Assembly: GCF_002019705.1 (NCBI RefSeq)
Contig: NZ_KV917377.1
Location: forward strand, 2,106,565 to 2,170,564
Direction of reading: 5' to 3'
Origin: Shouchella patagoniensis
GTDB taxonomy: Bacteria; Bacillota; Bacilli; Bacillales; Bacillaceae_D
Length of the DNA: 64,000 nt
A model generated the notes under the pieces. That model was not told the DNA's origin. It worked only from the letters and a program-made list of their open reading frames with translations, and searched no databases. This document shows positions 8,291 to 16,392 of the stretch, in pieces; position 1 is the stretch's first letter; every line of letters starts with the position of its first letter. The position numbers were made by a program, and so were the translations under genes.

Positions 8291-9574
8291 ATGGAAATGC
8301 CTCCCTTCACCCCTCGCTTATCGAGAATAAGCAAGGACAGATACAACATATCTTTTTTAGCAGACGGCTATCCAGGAAAAATCGTCGGAGAAAAGGTAGA
8401 GCCACACCCTATTTACGGCATTTATGTTATGCGAGATTACCTCTACCAATTTAAGAAAACGAAGGATGATCGTTACAAACAAGCGGTGATTCGAGTAGCC
8501 GAAGCAGCCATTAAGCGGATGGAACCATTCCGAGACTCTCTCGTTTTTTGGTATCGCATGGACTCCGTTTTCAATTCGACTAGCAAAGCCTATTATTCCG
8601 CTTTAACCCAGTCCTATTATGCAGAAGTGTTTGCCCAAGTGTATGAAGCAATCGAGGAAGAACGGTTCTTACAAGCAGCACAACAGGTTTATCGTAGTTT
8701 AAAAATCCCGGTTCAAGATGGTGGCGTCATGCATCTTTCCTCAAAGGGACCAAGTATACAAGAATACCCGATGTCTCCAAATGGGTACGTATTAAATGGG
8801 TGGTTCTCTGCCATATCAGCGGTGGCTACGTATGCGCGTATTGTCGGTGATGAAGATGCGGAGCGTTTCTGGAATGACAACTTACAAACATTGATAAAGA
8901 TGCTGCCCTTGTATGATGCCCCACTTTTAGCTAATTCAAGGTACGCGCTTAACGGCATTGCCACAGTGAAACTTCGTGTTCAACATACAGACATTGAATT
9001 TAAGCAAGTGGACCTTTATGTACCAGAAGAAGGTCTTTCGAGCGTACATGTGGCGAAAAAAAACTTATATGAGAACATCATGCTCACATCTTCGATTACG
9101 CTAAAAGGAGACTCTGTTTTCACAAAAAATCGACGCGCTACCTTGAGCTTACTCATAAGCCGTTATTCATACCCTCTCGAAAATGAACTTCGCATGAAGT
9201 TGTTTAGCCCAAAAGAGTCCGTTTTACGATTAAGCCTGCTTGCGCCTCAGTACGCACCAAAACGAGAAATCGACAAGCAAAGCCCGATTTACCACGAATT
9301 AAAACCCATTCCTTTAACAAAAGGAATCAATCATATCTCGATTAAGTTACCTTGGAAACCATTGGAGAACGTCGCTCGAGCAACCACTTTTAAACAATTC
9401 GGGTCAGACTGGCACAATGTGTACCATCATATTCACCTTAATCGACTCAAACATTTTTACGAGCTGACAAATCATCCAGTTCTCCTTCACTATTACGAGA
9501 AATGGAGTAAAGCTGTCGTGCAATGGTCGGAAATGCCTTTGTACAAAGGTGTAAAAACAGCTCCCTATAAATAG
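8291..9574 (+). CDS. D-glucuronyl C5-epimerase C-terminal domain-like protein
   Basis: A 427-residue protein without a signal peptide. The helical region contains WYRMDS, SYYAEVFAQVYEA, QEYPMSPNGYVLNGWFSAISAVATY and YARIVGDEDAERFW, features of the D-glucuronyl C5-epimerase C-terminal family (alpha/alpha barrel). A beta-rich C-terminal part follows. ATG at 8291 is chosen because AAGGAG lies 9 nt before it; earlier in-frame starts at 8231 and 8285 fit worse. It stands alone, with no polysaccharide genes nearby, so the substrate is unknown. It might act on a uronic-acid surface glycan (inference). Confidence 0.7.
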   Translation: MEMPPFTPRLSRISKDRYNISFLADGYPGKIVGEKVEPHPIYGIYVMRDYLYQFKKTKDDRYKQAVIRVAEAAIKRMEPFRDSLVFWYRMDSVFNSTSKAYYSALTQSYYAEVFAQVYEAIEEERFLQAAQQVYRSLKIPVQDGGVMHLSSKGPSIQEYPMSPNGYVLNGWFSAISAVATYARIVGDEDAERFWNDNLQTLIKMLPLYDAPLLANSRYALNGIATVKLRVQHTDIEFKQVDLYVPEEGLSSVHVAKKNLYENIMLTSSITLKGDSVFTKNRRATLSLLISRYSYPLENELRMKLFSPKESVLRLSLLAPQYAPKREIDKQSPIYHELKPIPLTKGINHISIKLPWKPLENVARATTFKQFGSDWHNVYHHIHLNRLKHFYELTNHPVLLHYYEKWSKAVVQWSEMPLYKGVKTAPYK

Positions 9575-9950
9575 AGTCTTTTCATTCATTAAAGGAACGC
9601 AACAAAGATAGAAGACGTGATTCCCGGCAATTCTTCCTTATTTTTAATGCAATGAAAAGGGTTGATGAGGTAAGAGGAAAAGCAACCACTAAGGGAAATA
9701 GCTTTCGCTGTTATCCCTTAGTTACTTGCCCGAATGTATATCCTCCTTTTTCAGTCGAAAATTCAGAAAAAGAAAAAACCGCCCGGCATGGACGGCTATA
9801 GGGCAATTGTTCATAAGAACAATCGTTATATTCTATTCGTTTAATCGCGTAACTATGAACCATTTCATAAATATTACCCTACAGAAACCTTATGTTCTAG
9901 AGAAGCCCACGTTTAGACATATTTTTAAAGAGTACCATCGTCACTTATGA
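9575..9950. other. Gene-poor stretch with one hairpin
   Basis: No supported gene. A hairpin with arms ACTAAGGGA (9688-9696) and TCCCTTAGT (9714-9722) may end the epimerase transcript, but it lacks a T run. A 74-codon plus-strand frame at 9726-9950 has no ribosome binding site and is not called. Confidence 0.4.
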
Positions 9951-9956
9951 ATCTAT

Positions 9957-9990
9957 AAAAAGCATAACCGGTCGGTCATGCTTTTTATTG
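9957..9990 (-). terminator. Terminator downstream of the YfhD-like gene
   Basis: AAAAAGCATAACC / GGTCATGCTTTTT with a short loop; A and T runs on both sides allow bidirectional action. Confidence 0.65.
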
Positions 9991-10002
9991 ATCGTTGTAT
10001 TC

Positions 10003-10182
10003 TTATTGCTGAGCCCTTTTATCCGCAGCCGCGGCTCGTTCTTGTGCTTCAATATCGTCTTGATCAGCTAATTCCGCCGAATATTCCTCATCAATGCCAT
10101 CACTTACAATTTCTTGCTTAGGCGTTTGCGATAATTTCGCTTTATTCTTGTGAGTATGATTTTTTGATTGTCCTCTAGTCAA
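10003..10182 (-). CDS. YfhD-family small protein
   Basis: A 59-residue protein starting from TTG at 10182, with GGAGG 7 nt upstream. The sequence TRGQSKNHTHKNKAKLSQTP, then a conserved DGIDEEYSAELADQDDIEAQ and an Ala/Arg-rich tail, matches the Bacillus YfhD family of small hydrophilic proteins (family knowledge). Function unknown; in relatives such proteins are spore or stress associated. Confidence 0.75.
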   Translation of the reverse strand: MTRGQSKNHTHKNKAKLSQTPKQEIVSDGIDEEYSAELADQDDIEAQERAAAADKRAQQ

Positions 10183-10242
10183 TTAAATCCCTCCTTTAAA
10201 ACTTAACATTCCCCATTCTTGATCTTACATGCTTTATTGAAG

Positions 10243-10386
10243 TCAGAATCCTGGCACCACTCTCAGAAGATCTGAATACACGAAGTCGGCATCACAATGT
10301 TCTTTGCTTCTTGAATGTATTAAAGCGGTCTTACACTCCGCACATCTTTCTGCTTCGATATCTGGTACACAATCACCACATGACAC
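10243..10386 (-). CDS. Possible Cys-rich mini-protein or fragment (47 aa, GTG start)
   Basis: The frame from GTG at 10386 contains CGDC, CAEC and HC spaced like a small zinc-binding site, and ends DLLRVVPGF. An in-frame stop lies two codons upstream of the GTG and there is no clear ribosome binding site, so it may be a 5-prime truncated remnant. It sits between the yfhD-like gene and the gvp operon terminator. Confidence 0.3.
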   Translation of the reverse strand: MSCGDCVPDIEAERCAECKTALIHSRSKEHCDADFVYSDLLRVVPGF

Positions 10387-10430
10387 GGTTGGTTAAATTC
10401 ACTGATGTTTATCAGTTAACGTATCAATAA

Positions 10431-10450
10431 GCCCCGTTCTTGAACGGGGC
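10431..10450 (-). terminator. Hairpin ending the gvp/YflT transcript
   Basis: Perfect 9-bp GC-rich stem GCCCCGTTC / GAACGGGGC with a 2-nt loop (tight), 26 nt after the last gene. The T run on the minus strand is weak (TTATTG). Confidence 0.55.
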
Positions 10451-10475
10451 CTGTTCTTTACTCTTCTATTACAGA

Positions 10476-10817
10476 TTAAAACTTAACTTCGTCTTGATTG
10501 GTCACAACTAGCAAGGTCTTCCCTTTGTCTAACTCTTCTTCTAATTCATCTGCTTTCGATTCACTAAATCCAATCTTCACCATTTTGGACTTTAATTTAT
10601 CGTCTTTGCTTCTGAATACATTCTTTAACCCAGTACCGACTCCTGTCACTTTAACGCCAATCTTGTTTGCGTCTGTCTCTTTTCTAGCACGTCTGTCATG
10701 ATCATTATCATGGGCTAGAATGTATATATCGTCATCTCGAATGCCGTCGTTTCTTAGCTTATCAATGGTTTCACTAAGAGATTCATCGTTATGGAAGATC
10801 TTAAATTTGTTTCTCAT
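10476..10817 (-). CDS. General stress protein 17M-like (YflT family)
   Basis: A 113-residue cytoplasmic protein with the YflT/GSP17M pattern: an N-terminal FHNDESLSETIDKLRNDGIRDDDIYILAHD, a basic middle and a C-terminal SESKADELEEELDKGKTLLVV. In B. subtilis yflT is a sigma-B gene. Here it closes the gas vesicle operon, 51 nt after gvpU and behind a 12-bp hairpin. This ties the cluster to stress physiology (inference). Confidence 0.8.
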   Translation of the reverse strand: MRNKFKIFHNDESLSETIDKLRNDGIRDDDIYILAHDNDHDRRARKETDANKIGVKVTGVGTGLKNVFRSKDDKLKSKMVKIGFSESKADELEEELDKGKTLLVVTNQDEVKF

Positions 10818-10834
10818 GGTCGTAGCCTCCTCTT

Positions 10835-10861
10835 ACGTAAGCCTCTAAAAGAGGCTTACGT
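10835..10861 (-). other. Intercistronic hairpin between gvpU and the YflT-like gene
   Basis: A perfect 12-bp stem ACGTAAGCCTCT / AGAGGCTTACGT with a 3-nt loop, 7 nt beyond the gvpU stop. It is followed directly by the next gene's AGGAGG. Without a T run it is more likely a stability or processing element than a full terminator. Confidence 0.6.
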
Positions 10862-10868
10862 CATTTTC

Positions 10869-11273
10869 TTATTTACTGCTGCTCGTGCTTTTGCTTTCTG
10901 TTATCTTTCCTAAAAAGAATCCGTTCACTTCTTCTATTTTGCCTCTCCACAGAATCTTTCCTTTAGATGGAGTCCCCTTGCTTTCAGCTAAATAAACCTT
11001 CGTGTTCTTAAGGTGAATGAAGTTGATCGAATCATCTCCTCCGCCTTCAGCCGCTTCGCCTGCCTTAAGAAATTCTTCACTTAACTTTTGCGATACTTCA
11101 TTTCCATCTTCAAAAGACTCACCCAGCGTTTCAAAGTACTCCTGAGCGGAAATCGTCGTGCCAGTGATCATTGCCCCGTTAACATTTAACGTGATATCTA
11201 GTGAAAAGTCATGCTTGTTAGCTGCTCTCACAAAGAATTCAAGAGAACTGTCTTTAGTAGCTGACGCACTCAT
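10869..11273 (-). CDS. gvpU: Gas vesicle protein GvpU
   Basis: A 134-residue protein (MSASATKDSSLEFFVRAANK, LDITLNVNGAMITGTTISAQEYF, NFIHLKNTKVYLAESKG, ending SKSTSSSK) in the last gvp position, as in B. megaterium. GvpU there has been linked to vesicle clustering (literature knowledge). AAGGAG precedes the ATG by 7 nt. Confidence 0.85.
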   Translation of the reverse strand: MSASATKDSSLEFFVRAANKHDFSLDITLNVNGAMITGTTISAQEYFETLGESFEDGNEVSQKLSEEFLKAGEAAEGGGDDSINFIHLKNTKVYLAESKGTPSKGKILWRGKIEEVNGFFLGKITESKSTSSSK

Positions 11274-11297
11274 GTCATAACTCCTTTCGCCAGACGC

Positions 11298-12065
11298 TTA
11301 TTTTGATGTATCATCATCACTCGATACAGATGTTTCGCCTTTTGATTTACTCCCTTTTTTTGTTGTACTTGAATTAGAACTTGGCTTTTTCTTATTCTTA
11401 GAATTAGCCTTTTTAGAGGGTGCTTTCTTTTTTTCTTCCTCTTCACTGTCTTCGTCTTCCTCTTCTTCCTCTTCTTCGTCCTCGCTCTCCTCTTCGTCCT
11501 CACTCTCTTCTTTTGCTTTTTTAGAAGATGCTTTTTTCTTGCTTGATTTTTTACTATCTTCTTCTATTTCTTCTTCATCTTCATCTTCTTCGCCCTCATC
11601 CTCGGACTCGGTTAGCTTCTGGAACTTCTCTTCTAACTTCTGAAGGCGGTCTTGAAGCTTCTCGTTTTCAGATTTAAGTGATTGATACTGCTCATCACTT
11701 CCCTCTTGATCGACTTCTTCCTCTGTACCATTCTCCATTTCCGTCTCTTCTTCGTCCTCTTCCATTTCCTCCATTTCAAGCTCGTCATTTTCCTTATTGT
11801 TATTCTTCTTGAATTTATTCTTAATGCTATCTGTAGCATCCTGTGTTTTTTCTTTTGTTGCTTTGCCGAGTTCTTTTCCTTTTTCTTTGATTGCTGTAGC
11901 ACTAGCGGCAGCTAGAATTTTCTTTCTTGTTTTTGGGCTTGTCACAAGACCAACGCCCGCTCCAATTACGCCACCAGCAATTGAACGACTTACCGCACTA
12001 TTTGCCACCTTTTTTACTTTTCCTTCTTGTTGTTCGTCCTGTTCTTGGTTGTTTTCTTTAGCCAT
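11298..12065 (-). CDS. gvpT: Gas vesicle protein GvpT (highly charged)
   Basis: This 255-residue protein has a YtxH-like start (SRSIAGGVIGAGVGLVTSPKTRKK) resembling a short membrane or amphipathic segment. A coiled coil follows (about 125-150, LKSENEKLQDRLQKLEEKF). From about residue 150 it is a low-complexity Glu/Asp tract alternating with Lys/Ser blocks. Plus-strand frames opposite it are shadows of this repetitive coding. Its place between gvpJ and gvpU gives the name. The extreme acidity is unusual. Confidence 0.8.
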   Translation of the reverse strand: MAKENNQEQDEQQEGKVKKVANSAVSRSIAGGVIGAGVGLVTSPKTRKKILAAASATAIKEKGKELGKATKEKTQDATDSIKNKFKKNNNKENDELEMEEMEEDEEETEMENGTEEEVDQEGSDEQYQSLKSENEKLQDRLQKLEEKFQKLTESEDEGEEDEDEEEIEEDSKKSSKKKASSKKAKEESEDEEESEDEEEEEEEDEDSEEEEKKKAPSKKANSKNKKKPSSNSSTTKKGSKSKGETSVSSDDDTSK

Positions 12066-12092
12066 GATTGTTTCCTCCTTAGATTGATTCGT

Positions 12093-12407
12093 CTATTCAG
12101 TCATTTTTTTCTCGAGCAATGCAAGCCGCTCGTTGAGGCGTTTATTTTCTTCTTCTAATGCTTTTGTATTGTTGTCAGATGCCTTTGAATTAAGGTAAGG
12201 GTCAGATTCCCACCAATCCAAACCAATTTCTTTCGCTTTATCAACTGATGCAACTATTAAACGGATTTTAATCGTCAGCAATTCTACATCTGCGATACCT
12301 ACCGTTATGTCACCGGCAATTACCACACCTTTATCCAGCACTTTTTCAAGCACTTCAACAAGATTGCTGGAACTATTATTAGGCATTACTTGATGTTGGT
12401 CAGCCAT
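12093..12407 (-). CDS. gvpJ: Gas vesicle protein GvpJ (GvpA family)
   Basis: A 104-residue minor structural protein. Its core LVEVLEKVLDKGVVIAGDITVGIADVELLTIKIRLIVASVDKA is the GvpA fold, followed by a coiled-coil tail (EENKRLNERLALLEKK). GvpJ is thought to help nucleate or shape the shell ends. Starts 6 nt after the gvpK stop. Confidence 0.93.
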   Translation of the reverse strand: MADQHQVMPNNSSSNLVEVLEKVLDKGVVIAGDITVGIADVELLTIKIRLIVASVDKAKEIGLDWWESDPYLNSKASDNNTKALEEENKRLNERLALLEKKMTE

Positions 12408-12413
12408 TTAAGG

Positions 12414-12710
12414 TCACTTCTTTCTTGGCAATAGATTCCCTAGTGGACCGAGATCAATGTTCAAATCCTCAGCATCTAGATTAAAAATTTCCTTTAATTC
12501 ATCCATTTTCACTTCAAGGTTCATTAATGCTACGCCAACGTCTTCAATTTGCTCATCGGTCAACGTGCCACCCTCGACTCGCCGTATCGCGTGCCGTTCA
12601 ACAATTTGCCGCAGCAACTCAATCACCGTCATCACTAACTGGGCAAGACCATGTTCTGCATCTTCAGGATCTAAATGAATTCTCCCACTTTTCGGTGTCT
12701 CCACTGACAT
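12414..12710 (-). CDS. gvpK: Gas vesicle protein GvpK
   Basis: A 98-residue accessory protein with RIHLDPEDAEHGLAQLVMTVIELLRQIVERHAIRRVEGGTL and LGPLGNLLPRKK, characteristic of GvpK. ATG at 12710 has AGGAGG 9 nt upstream, so a longer frame from 12788 is rejected. Overlaps the 3-prime end of gvpS by 47 nt. Confidence 0.93.
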   Translation of the reverse strand: MSVETPKSGRIHLDPEDAEHGLAQLVMTVIELLRQIVERHAIRRVEGGTLTDEQIEDVGVALMNLEVKMDELKEIFNLDAEDLNIDLGPLGNLLPRKK

Positions 12711-12957
12711 AAACAAGTTCCTCCTTTTGTCGATCAAATTCTTCAGAAGTAATGTCTCTCCGATTGTGATTGGATTGCGCTTGTACAAGTGTCTCTACTG
12801 AAGCAATCAACACCCGCAAATCCAAATACACTAAATCCACTCCAGCTATGGAGATGATCAAATCCCCCTTAATCGCTACCCCTTTATCGAGAATGACGTC
12901 CAAAATATCAATGAGTGTCACATCTTGATTTCGATCAATGGTTTCTCTCGTATTCAT
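12664..12957 (-). CDS. gvpS: Gas vesicle protein GvpS (GvpA family)
   Basis: A 97-residue protein. The GvpA-like core is VTLIDILDVILDKGVAIKGDLIISIAGVDLVYLDLRVLIASVETL, with a C-terminal charged tail. ATG at 12957 (MNTRETID) lies 16 nt after the gvpL stop. The frame open to 13059 only overlaps gvpL. Minor shell-associated component. Confidence 0.9.
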   Translation of the reverse strand: MNTRETIDRNQDVTLIDILDVILDKGVAIKGDLIISIAGVDLVYLDLRVLIASVETLVQAQSNHNRRDITSEEFDRQKEELVYVSGDTEKWENSFRS

Positions 12958-12973
12958 AAACCCGATCCCTCGC

Positions 12974-13774
12974 TTAACTTGTGAAGTGGTAGGCAGGCCA
13001 CGGACCCGAAGCTTCAAAAGTCCAGCCATTTTTTGCATATTCCGCTTTTTTCGTTTCAATCTGATTCAGGAAGCGATTTACATCACTTGCTTTCAATAAA
13101 TAAACGCTATTCCAGCTCATATCGACGTTCCTACCAGTCACATCTTTGCTCCAATTCCTTTTCACCGTTTCCTCTAAAGCAAGTCGTTTAAAGTCATTAT
13201 GGAACGTCTCGCATACCTTGTTTTTTTCTGTTTCCATTTCTTTATCAACTAATCGATCAATTTTCTTTTTCTCAAAAAATTGTTTACCAGGGCTTAGCTG
13301 GCTAATTTCTTCTTGTTTTGCTTTTATGGTTAAATTGTGATCAATCACATGCTTCCTTAGCAAAGAATCATCACAATAGATTTTCAGATTCCATTCTTGG
13401 TTACCGTGTAGTTTTTCAAAGAGTTGAGAAATGTTTTCTTCGGTTGTTTCAATTTTTGAAATCAAGCTCTCTTGGCTTTTATAAATTGTGCAAAACTTCA
13501 TCGGTACGAGTGTATAACTTTTTTGCAGCTCCAAGAGCGCTTCGTGATGATGCATCGCTTTTTCCTGCAACCACTCCATATCATTTTCCATCTTATCTTG
13601 TATCGCATCTTCGGAATACTCATTGCTGTCAATCTCACAAGTGATGGCTGTCACATCTCCGATTGGCAGCTCGTAAGTCACATTTTTACCGTCAAGACCA
13701 TAAAATGGTACAAATTCAGCTGCTTCTGCTTCATTAGTAGGAATCAGACCATATAAATACATGTATGTTGACAT
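12974..13774 (-). CDS. gvpL: Gas vesicle protein GvpL (GvpF/L family)
   Basis: A 266-residue member of the GvpF/GvpL family: MYLYGLIP at the start, LVPMKFCTIYKSQESL in the middle and GPWPAYHFTS at the C-terminus, the family's typical ending. Likely assembly factor that contacts GvpA. GAGG lies 8 nt upstream of the ATG, within the end of gvpG. Confidence 0.92.
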   Translation of the reverse strand: MSTYMYLYGLIPTNEAEAAEFVPFYGLDGKNVTYELPIGDVTAITCEIDSNEYSEDAIQDKMENDMEWLQEKAMHHHEALLELQKSYTLVPMKFCTIYKSQESLISKIETTEENISQLFEKLHGNQEWNLKIYCDDSLLRKHVIDHNLTIKAKQEEISQLSPGKQFFEKKKIDRLVDKEMETEKNKVCETFHNDFKRLALEETVKRNWSKDVTGRNVDMSWNSVYLLKASDVNRFLNQIETKKAEYAKNGWTFEASGPWPAYHFTS

Positions 13775-13784
13775 TTGCCAGACC

Positions 13785-14042
13785 TCACTTTTGCTTTTTC
13801 GTCAAATGTTTCCACTGCTCCAGCTCTCTTTCTTTTGCAACTTCATATCGAATGAGCAATTCCTGTTCTTTTTCTTTATAAGCCTCTTCAGGGATCTCAT
13901 CGAGTTCATACATCATTTGTAGCTGAATCAGCTTTTGTTGGATGCTAGGAAGATCGAATAACTCTTTATCTGCTTCTTCCTTTACTTTTTCCCCGACTTT
14001 GATCAACAAATTGATAGGTGCGGTAAAAAGTTTATGGATCAT
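13785..14042 (-). CDS. gvpG: Gas vesicle protein GvpG
   Basis: An 85-residue, mostly helical protein (LFTAPINLLIKVGEKVKEEADKELFDLPSIQQKLIQLQMMYELDEIPEEAYKEKE), matching GvpG. It starts 2 nt after the gvpF stop and is therefore translationally coupled. Confidence 0.92.
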   Translation of the reverse strand: MIHKLFTAPINLLIKVGEKVKEEADKELFDLPSIQQKLIQLQMMYELDEIPEEAYKEKEQELLIRYEVAKERELEQWKHLTKKQK

Positions 14043-14044
14043 AG

Positions 14045-14800
14045 TTACGCATCTACCTGTAACTTAATATTGATAAAATTATAAGCTGGCCATGGACCAG
14101 AATATTTGAAATCGACTTTATCCTGCCATACTTCATGAACTTCATTTATTTTGTGGTCAAATTCTTTTTCCTTGTCGCGGTCAATTAAAAACGCGGCATT
14201 GAGAAGCATCGTTTCACCAATCGGTTCATTCGCTTTTGCTGCAGCGGATAACGATTTAAGAGGTTGGAACACCTTTCCTTCAATATCTTTTTGTAAACCT
14301 ACAAAAAAGTTTTGCGCCATTTCCCCAAGCTTCATTCGATCATAGTAGCCAGCACTTTCAGATTTGCCTTGAACAGTCTTTTTTACAGCGGTAATCTTCG
14401 GGTTTTTATGAACCTCTTGTTCAAGCCACTCTTTTTTACCAATTACTTTTAAGCCAAGCTCGATTTTCCCTTTGATTTCGGGAAACAACTTCGCAAATTG
14501 GGGATAGAGGTTTTCGAGCAACACGTGAACATCTTCTTGTGAATGAAACACATTGCCAAAACTAATTGGAATAACAGTATCGTTTCGGCTCATCACCGTA
14601 GAAATCACGCTTTGGTGTGCCATTAAATTTTCTTTTGTTGGAGTATAAATTTTCATTGGCACTTCAGCAGCGACAAGCGCTGCATCCTGATAATGCACCG
14701 TAAAAGTCGCTCTTTTTTTCCCTTCAATTTCAACTTCACCAAAATCAGCTTCGCCTGCATGTTGTAATCCGCAAAATACATATATGCCTGTTTCACTCAT
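14045..14800 (-). CDS. gvpF: Gas vesicle protein GvpF (GvpF/L family)
   Basis: A 251-residue protein with GIYVFCGLQ, VIPISFGNVFHSQEDV and the terminal GPWPAYNF of the GvpF/L family. Assembly chaperone or minor shell protein. Starts 7 nt after gvpN with GGGGTGA as ribosome binding site. Confidence 0.93.
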   Translation of the reverse strand: MSETGIYVFCGLQHAGEADFGEVEIEGKKRATFTVHYQDAALVAAEVPMKIYTPTKENLMAHQSVISTVMSRNDTVIPISFGNVFHSQEDVHVLLENLYPQFAKLFPEIKGKIELGLKVIGKKEWLEQEVHKNPKITAVKKTVQGKSESAGYYDRMKLGEMAQNFFVGLQKDIEGKVFQPLKSLSAAAKANEPIGETMLLNAAFLIDRDKEKEFDHKINEVHEVWQDKVDFKYSGPWPAYNFINIKLQVDA

Positions 14801-14807
14801 ATTTGGG

Positions 14808-15716
14808 TCACCCCTTCTCTTTTTTCTTACACTCGGCTACAACCATCTCTTTTGCTTTTTCAAAGTCTTCTTTTTCAAGACATTTCATAACAGAAGGTGC
14901 CAAAATGTCGATACATAGTTGCTGAAACTCATCGTTGTCTCCAACCACCTCGATTTCTTCTTCATAGACAATGGTGGCAATCATCATCGTTGCCCTTAAG
15001 CTCGGCGCTTGTGTGTTGTTTTTTTGGCAAGCCTTTCTTAATGCGGCTACAATAGCGGAGATATCTTTCGCTTGATCTTCTGTGACTCCTGTCTTACTTG
15101 AAACAATCGCTGCCTCCGTCTCTTCATCCGCGTAACCAATCGGAAGGGTAATGAGTCGGTCAAGCAAAGCACTTTGCGTTTCATATACCCCTGCGTATTC
15201 CTCTGGATTGCTTGTAAAGATGACGGAAAATCTCGGATGCACCCGAACAAAAGGCCGTTTCTCTTTGCGTCCATAAAGAGGCAAGATGCCTTCTTCGAGA
15301 ATCGAAAGAAAGAGATTATTCGCTGAAGGAAGTGACCTTGTAAATTCGTCATACACGAGTGTGTATCCATTTTCTACCGCTTCAAGCAAACGACCATTGC
15401 TCCAGTTTTCCGTCACCTGTTCTTCGTGGCGATAGACGCGGCGAATATAATTATCGACTTCTTTTGAAGAGCTGTAGCCGGAGAATGCCCCAATCAAATC
15501 TTCGTTTGATAAATCTTGATGACCATGCATCAACATAACCGGCCGTTTCATTTTTTTCGCTACCGCAAGTGCTAGAGTGGTTTTTCCTACACCTGTCGGT
15601 CCTGTGAAATGGACTGGGTATCCCGCTTTTAAATATTGATGCGCTCTCCCTACAATTGTTTTCATTTCCTGGTGTTGAAGGACATCTGTTTTTACAGCGC
15701 TTTTTACGGTTGTCAT
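14808..15716 (-). CDS. gvpN: Gas vesicle protein GvpN (MoxR-type AAA+ ATPase)
   Basis: A 302-residue AAA+ ATPase with Walker A GPTGVGKTT (about 40-48), Walker B TLVYDEFTRS and sensor-1 FSVIFTSNPEEYAG. GvpN is thought to power vesicle growth. GGGGGTGAATAG precedes the ATG. Confidence 0.95.
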   Translation of the reverse strand: MTTVKSAVKTDVLQHQEMKTIVGRAHQYLKAGYPVHFTGPTGVGKTTLALAVAKKMKRPVMLMHGHQDLSNEDLIGAFSGYSSSKEVDNYIRRVYRHEEQVTENWSNGRLLEAVENGYTLVYDEFTRSLPSANNLFLSILEEGILPLYGRKEKRPFVRVHPRFSVIFTSNPEEYAGVYETQSALLDRLITLPIGYADEETEAAIVSSKTGVTEDQAKDISAIVAALRKACQKNNTQAPSLRATMMIATIVYEEEIEVVGDNDEFQQLCIDILAPSVMKCLEKEDFEKAKEMVVAECKKKEKG

Positions 15717-15740
15717 CTATTCACCCCCAACCCTATTTAA

Positions 15741-16028
15741 TTAATATCTTTCCTCTACAGCACTACGGTATCTTGTGCTTAATCGAGAGTAAGAAATAAT
15801 ATCGTATTTTTTATTTAAAGCGGCTTGGTAAACCCCAAGCATCTCATCCTTCGCGTATTTTTTCATATACTCTCGCTCCTCAATCACTTCAACGAGAATA
15901 TCCCATCCTGCTTCAATACCTTCCTCTTCATTTTCTTTTCTTGGTTCAACAGAGGTGATTTTATGAGGAGGGGCAATATTTTCGTCAAAAAACTCATTGA
16001 CTGCGCTCATGATCTGTTTTATCGACAT
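15741..16028 (-). CDS. gvpO: Gas vesicle protein GvpO (GvpR position)
   Basis: A 95-residue GvpO-family protein (AGWDILVEVIEEREYMKKYAKDEMLGVYQAALNKKYDIISYSRLSTRYR). A GTG at 16040 is an alternative start, but it overlaps the AAGGAAGTGG ribosome binding site, so ATG 16028 is preferred. It holds the slot called gvpR in B. megaterium, between the structural gene and gvpN. Confidence 0.88.
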   Translation of the reverse strand: MSIKQIMSAVNEFFDENIAPPHKITSVEPRKENEEEGIEAGWDILVEVIEEREYMKKYAKDEMLGVYQAALNKKYDIISYSRLSTRYRSAVEERY

Positions 16029-16062
16029 CGCCAAGTCCACTTCCTTTTAAATTGATAAGAGG

Positions 16063-16086
16063 AGCCGCAGCCCCCAAGCCACGGCT
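16063..16086 (-). other. Intercistronic hairpin after the major gas vesicle gene
   Basis: Arms AGCCGCAGC (16063-16071) and GCCACGGCT (16078-16086) form a 9-bp stem with two wobble pairs, 11 nt past the stop of the structural gene. There is no T run, so partial termination or 3-prime end protection of the structural mRNA is more likely than full termination. Confidence 0.5.
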
Positions 16087-16097
16087 TTACCACGTTT

Positions 16098-16364
16098 TTA
16101 AATGCTGAACTGATAATTACCACCTCTTTCATTTGACTGTTCTGGCAACCCTTCTTCTTGGACTTCGTCGCGCAATAGCCCCACTGCCTCGGCATAACGC
16201 AACCATGTATCGACACTTGCGATCACGACCCGCGCTTCCACTGTAATAAGCTCAATACCAACGACAGAAACGCGAGCAAACACATCTATAACAACGCCTT
16301 TATCCAAAATCCGGTCAATTACTTCCGCTAAATCTGAACTGTTTGTGCTTTTTTCAATAGCCAT
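16098..16364 (-). CDS. gvpB: Major gas vesicle structural protein GvpA/GvpB
   Basis: An 88-residue shell protein. The core [53 protein letters not shown] is the near-invariant GvpA sequence; the hydrophobic beta hairpin lines the gas side. This is the only gene here of major-subunit type (gvpJ and gvpS are minor paralogues), whereas B. megaterium has both gvpA and gvpB. AAAGGGGA precedes the ATG. Confidence 0.96.
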   Translation of the reverse strand: MAIEKSTNSSDLAEVIDRILDKGVVIDVFARVSVVGIELITVEARVVIASVDTWLRYAEAVGLLRDEVQEEGLPEQSNERGGNYQFSI

Positions 16365-16392
16365 GTTCTATTTCCCCTTTCATATTGTGATC

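Noticed and set aside
9726-9950. 74-codon plus-strand frame
   Set aside because: No ribosome binding site and no recognisable pattern; probably chance.
11682-12087. Hydrophobic plus-strand frames opposite gvpT
   Set aside because: They are antisense shadows of the Glu/Lys-rich coding strand (TTC/CTT codons).
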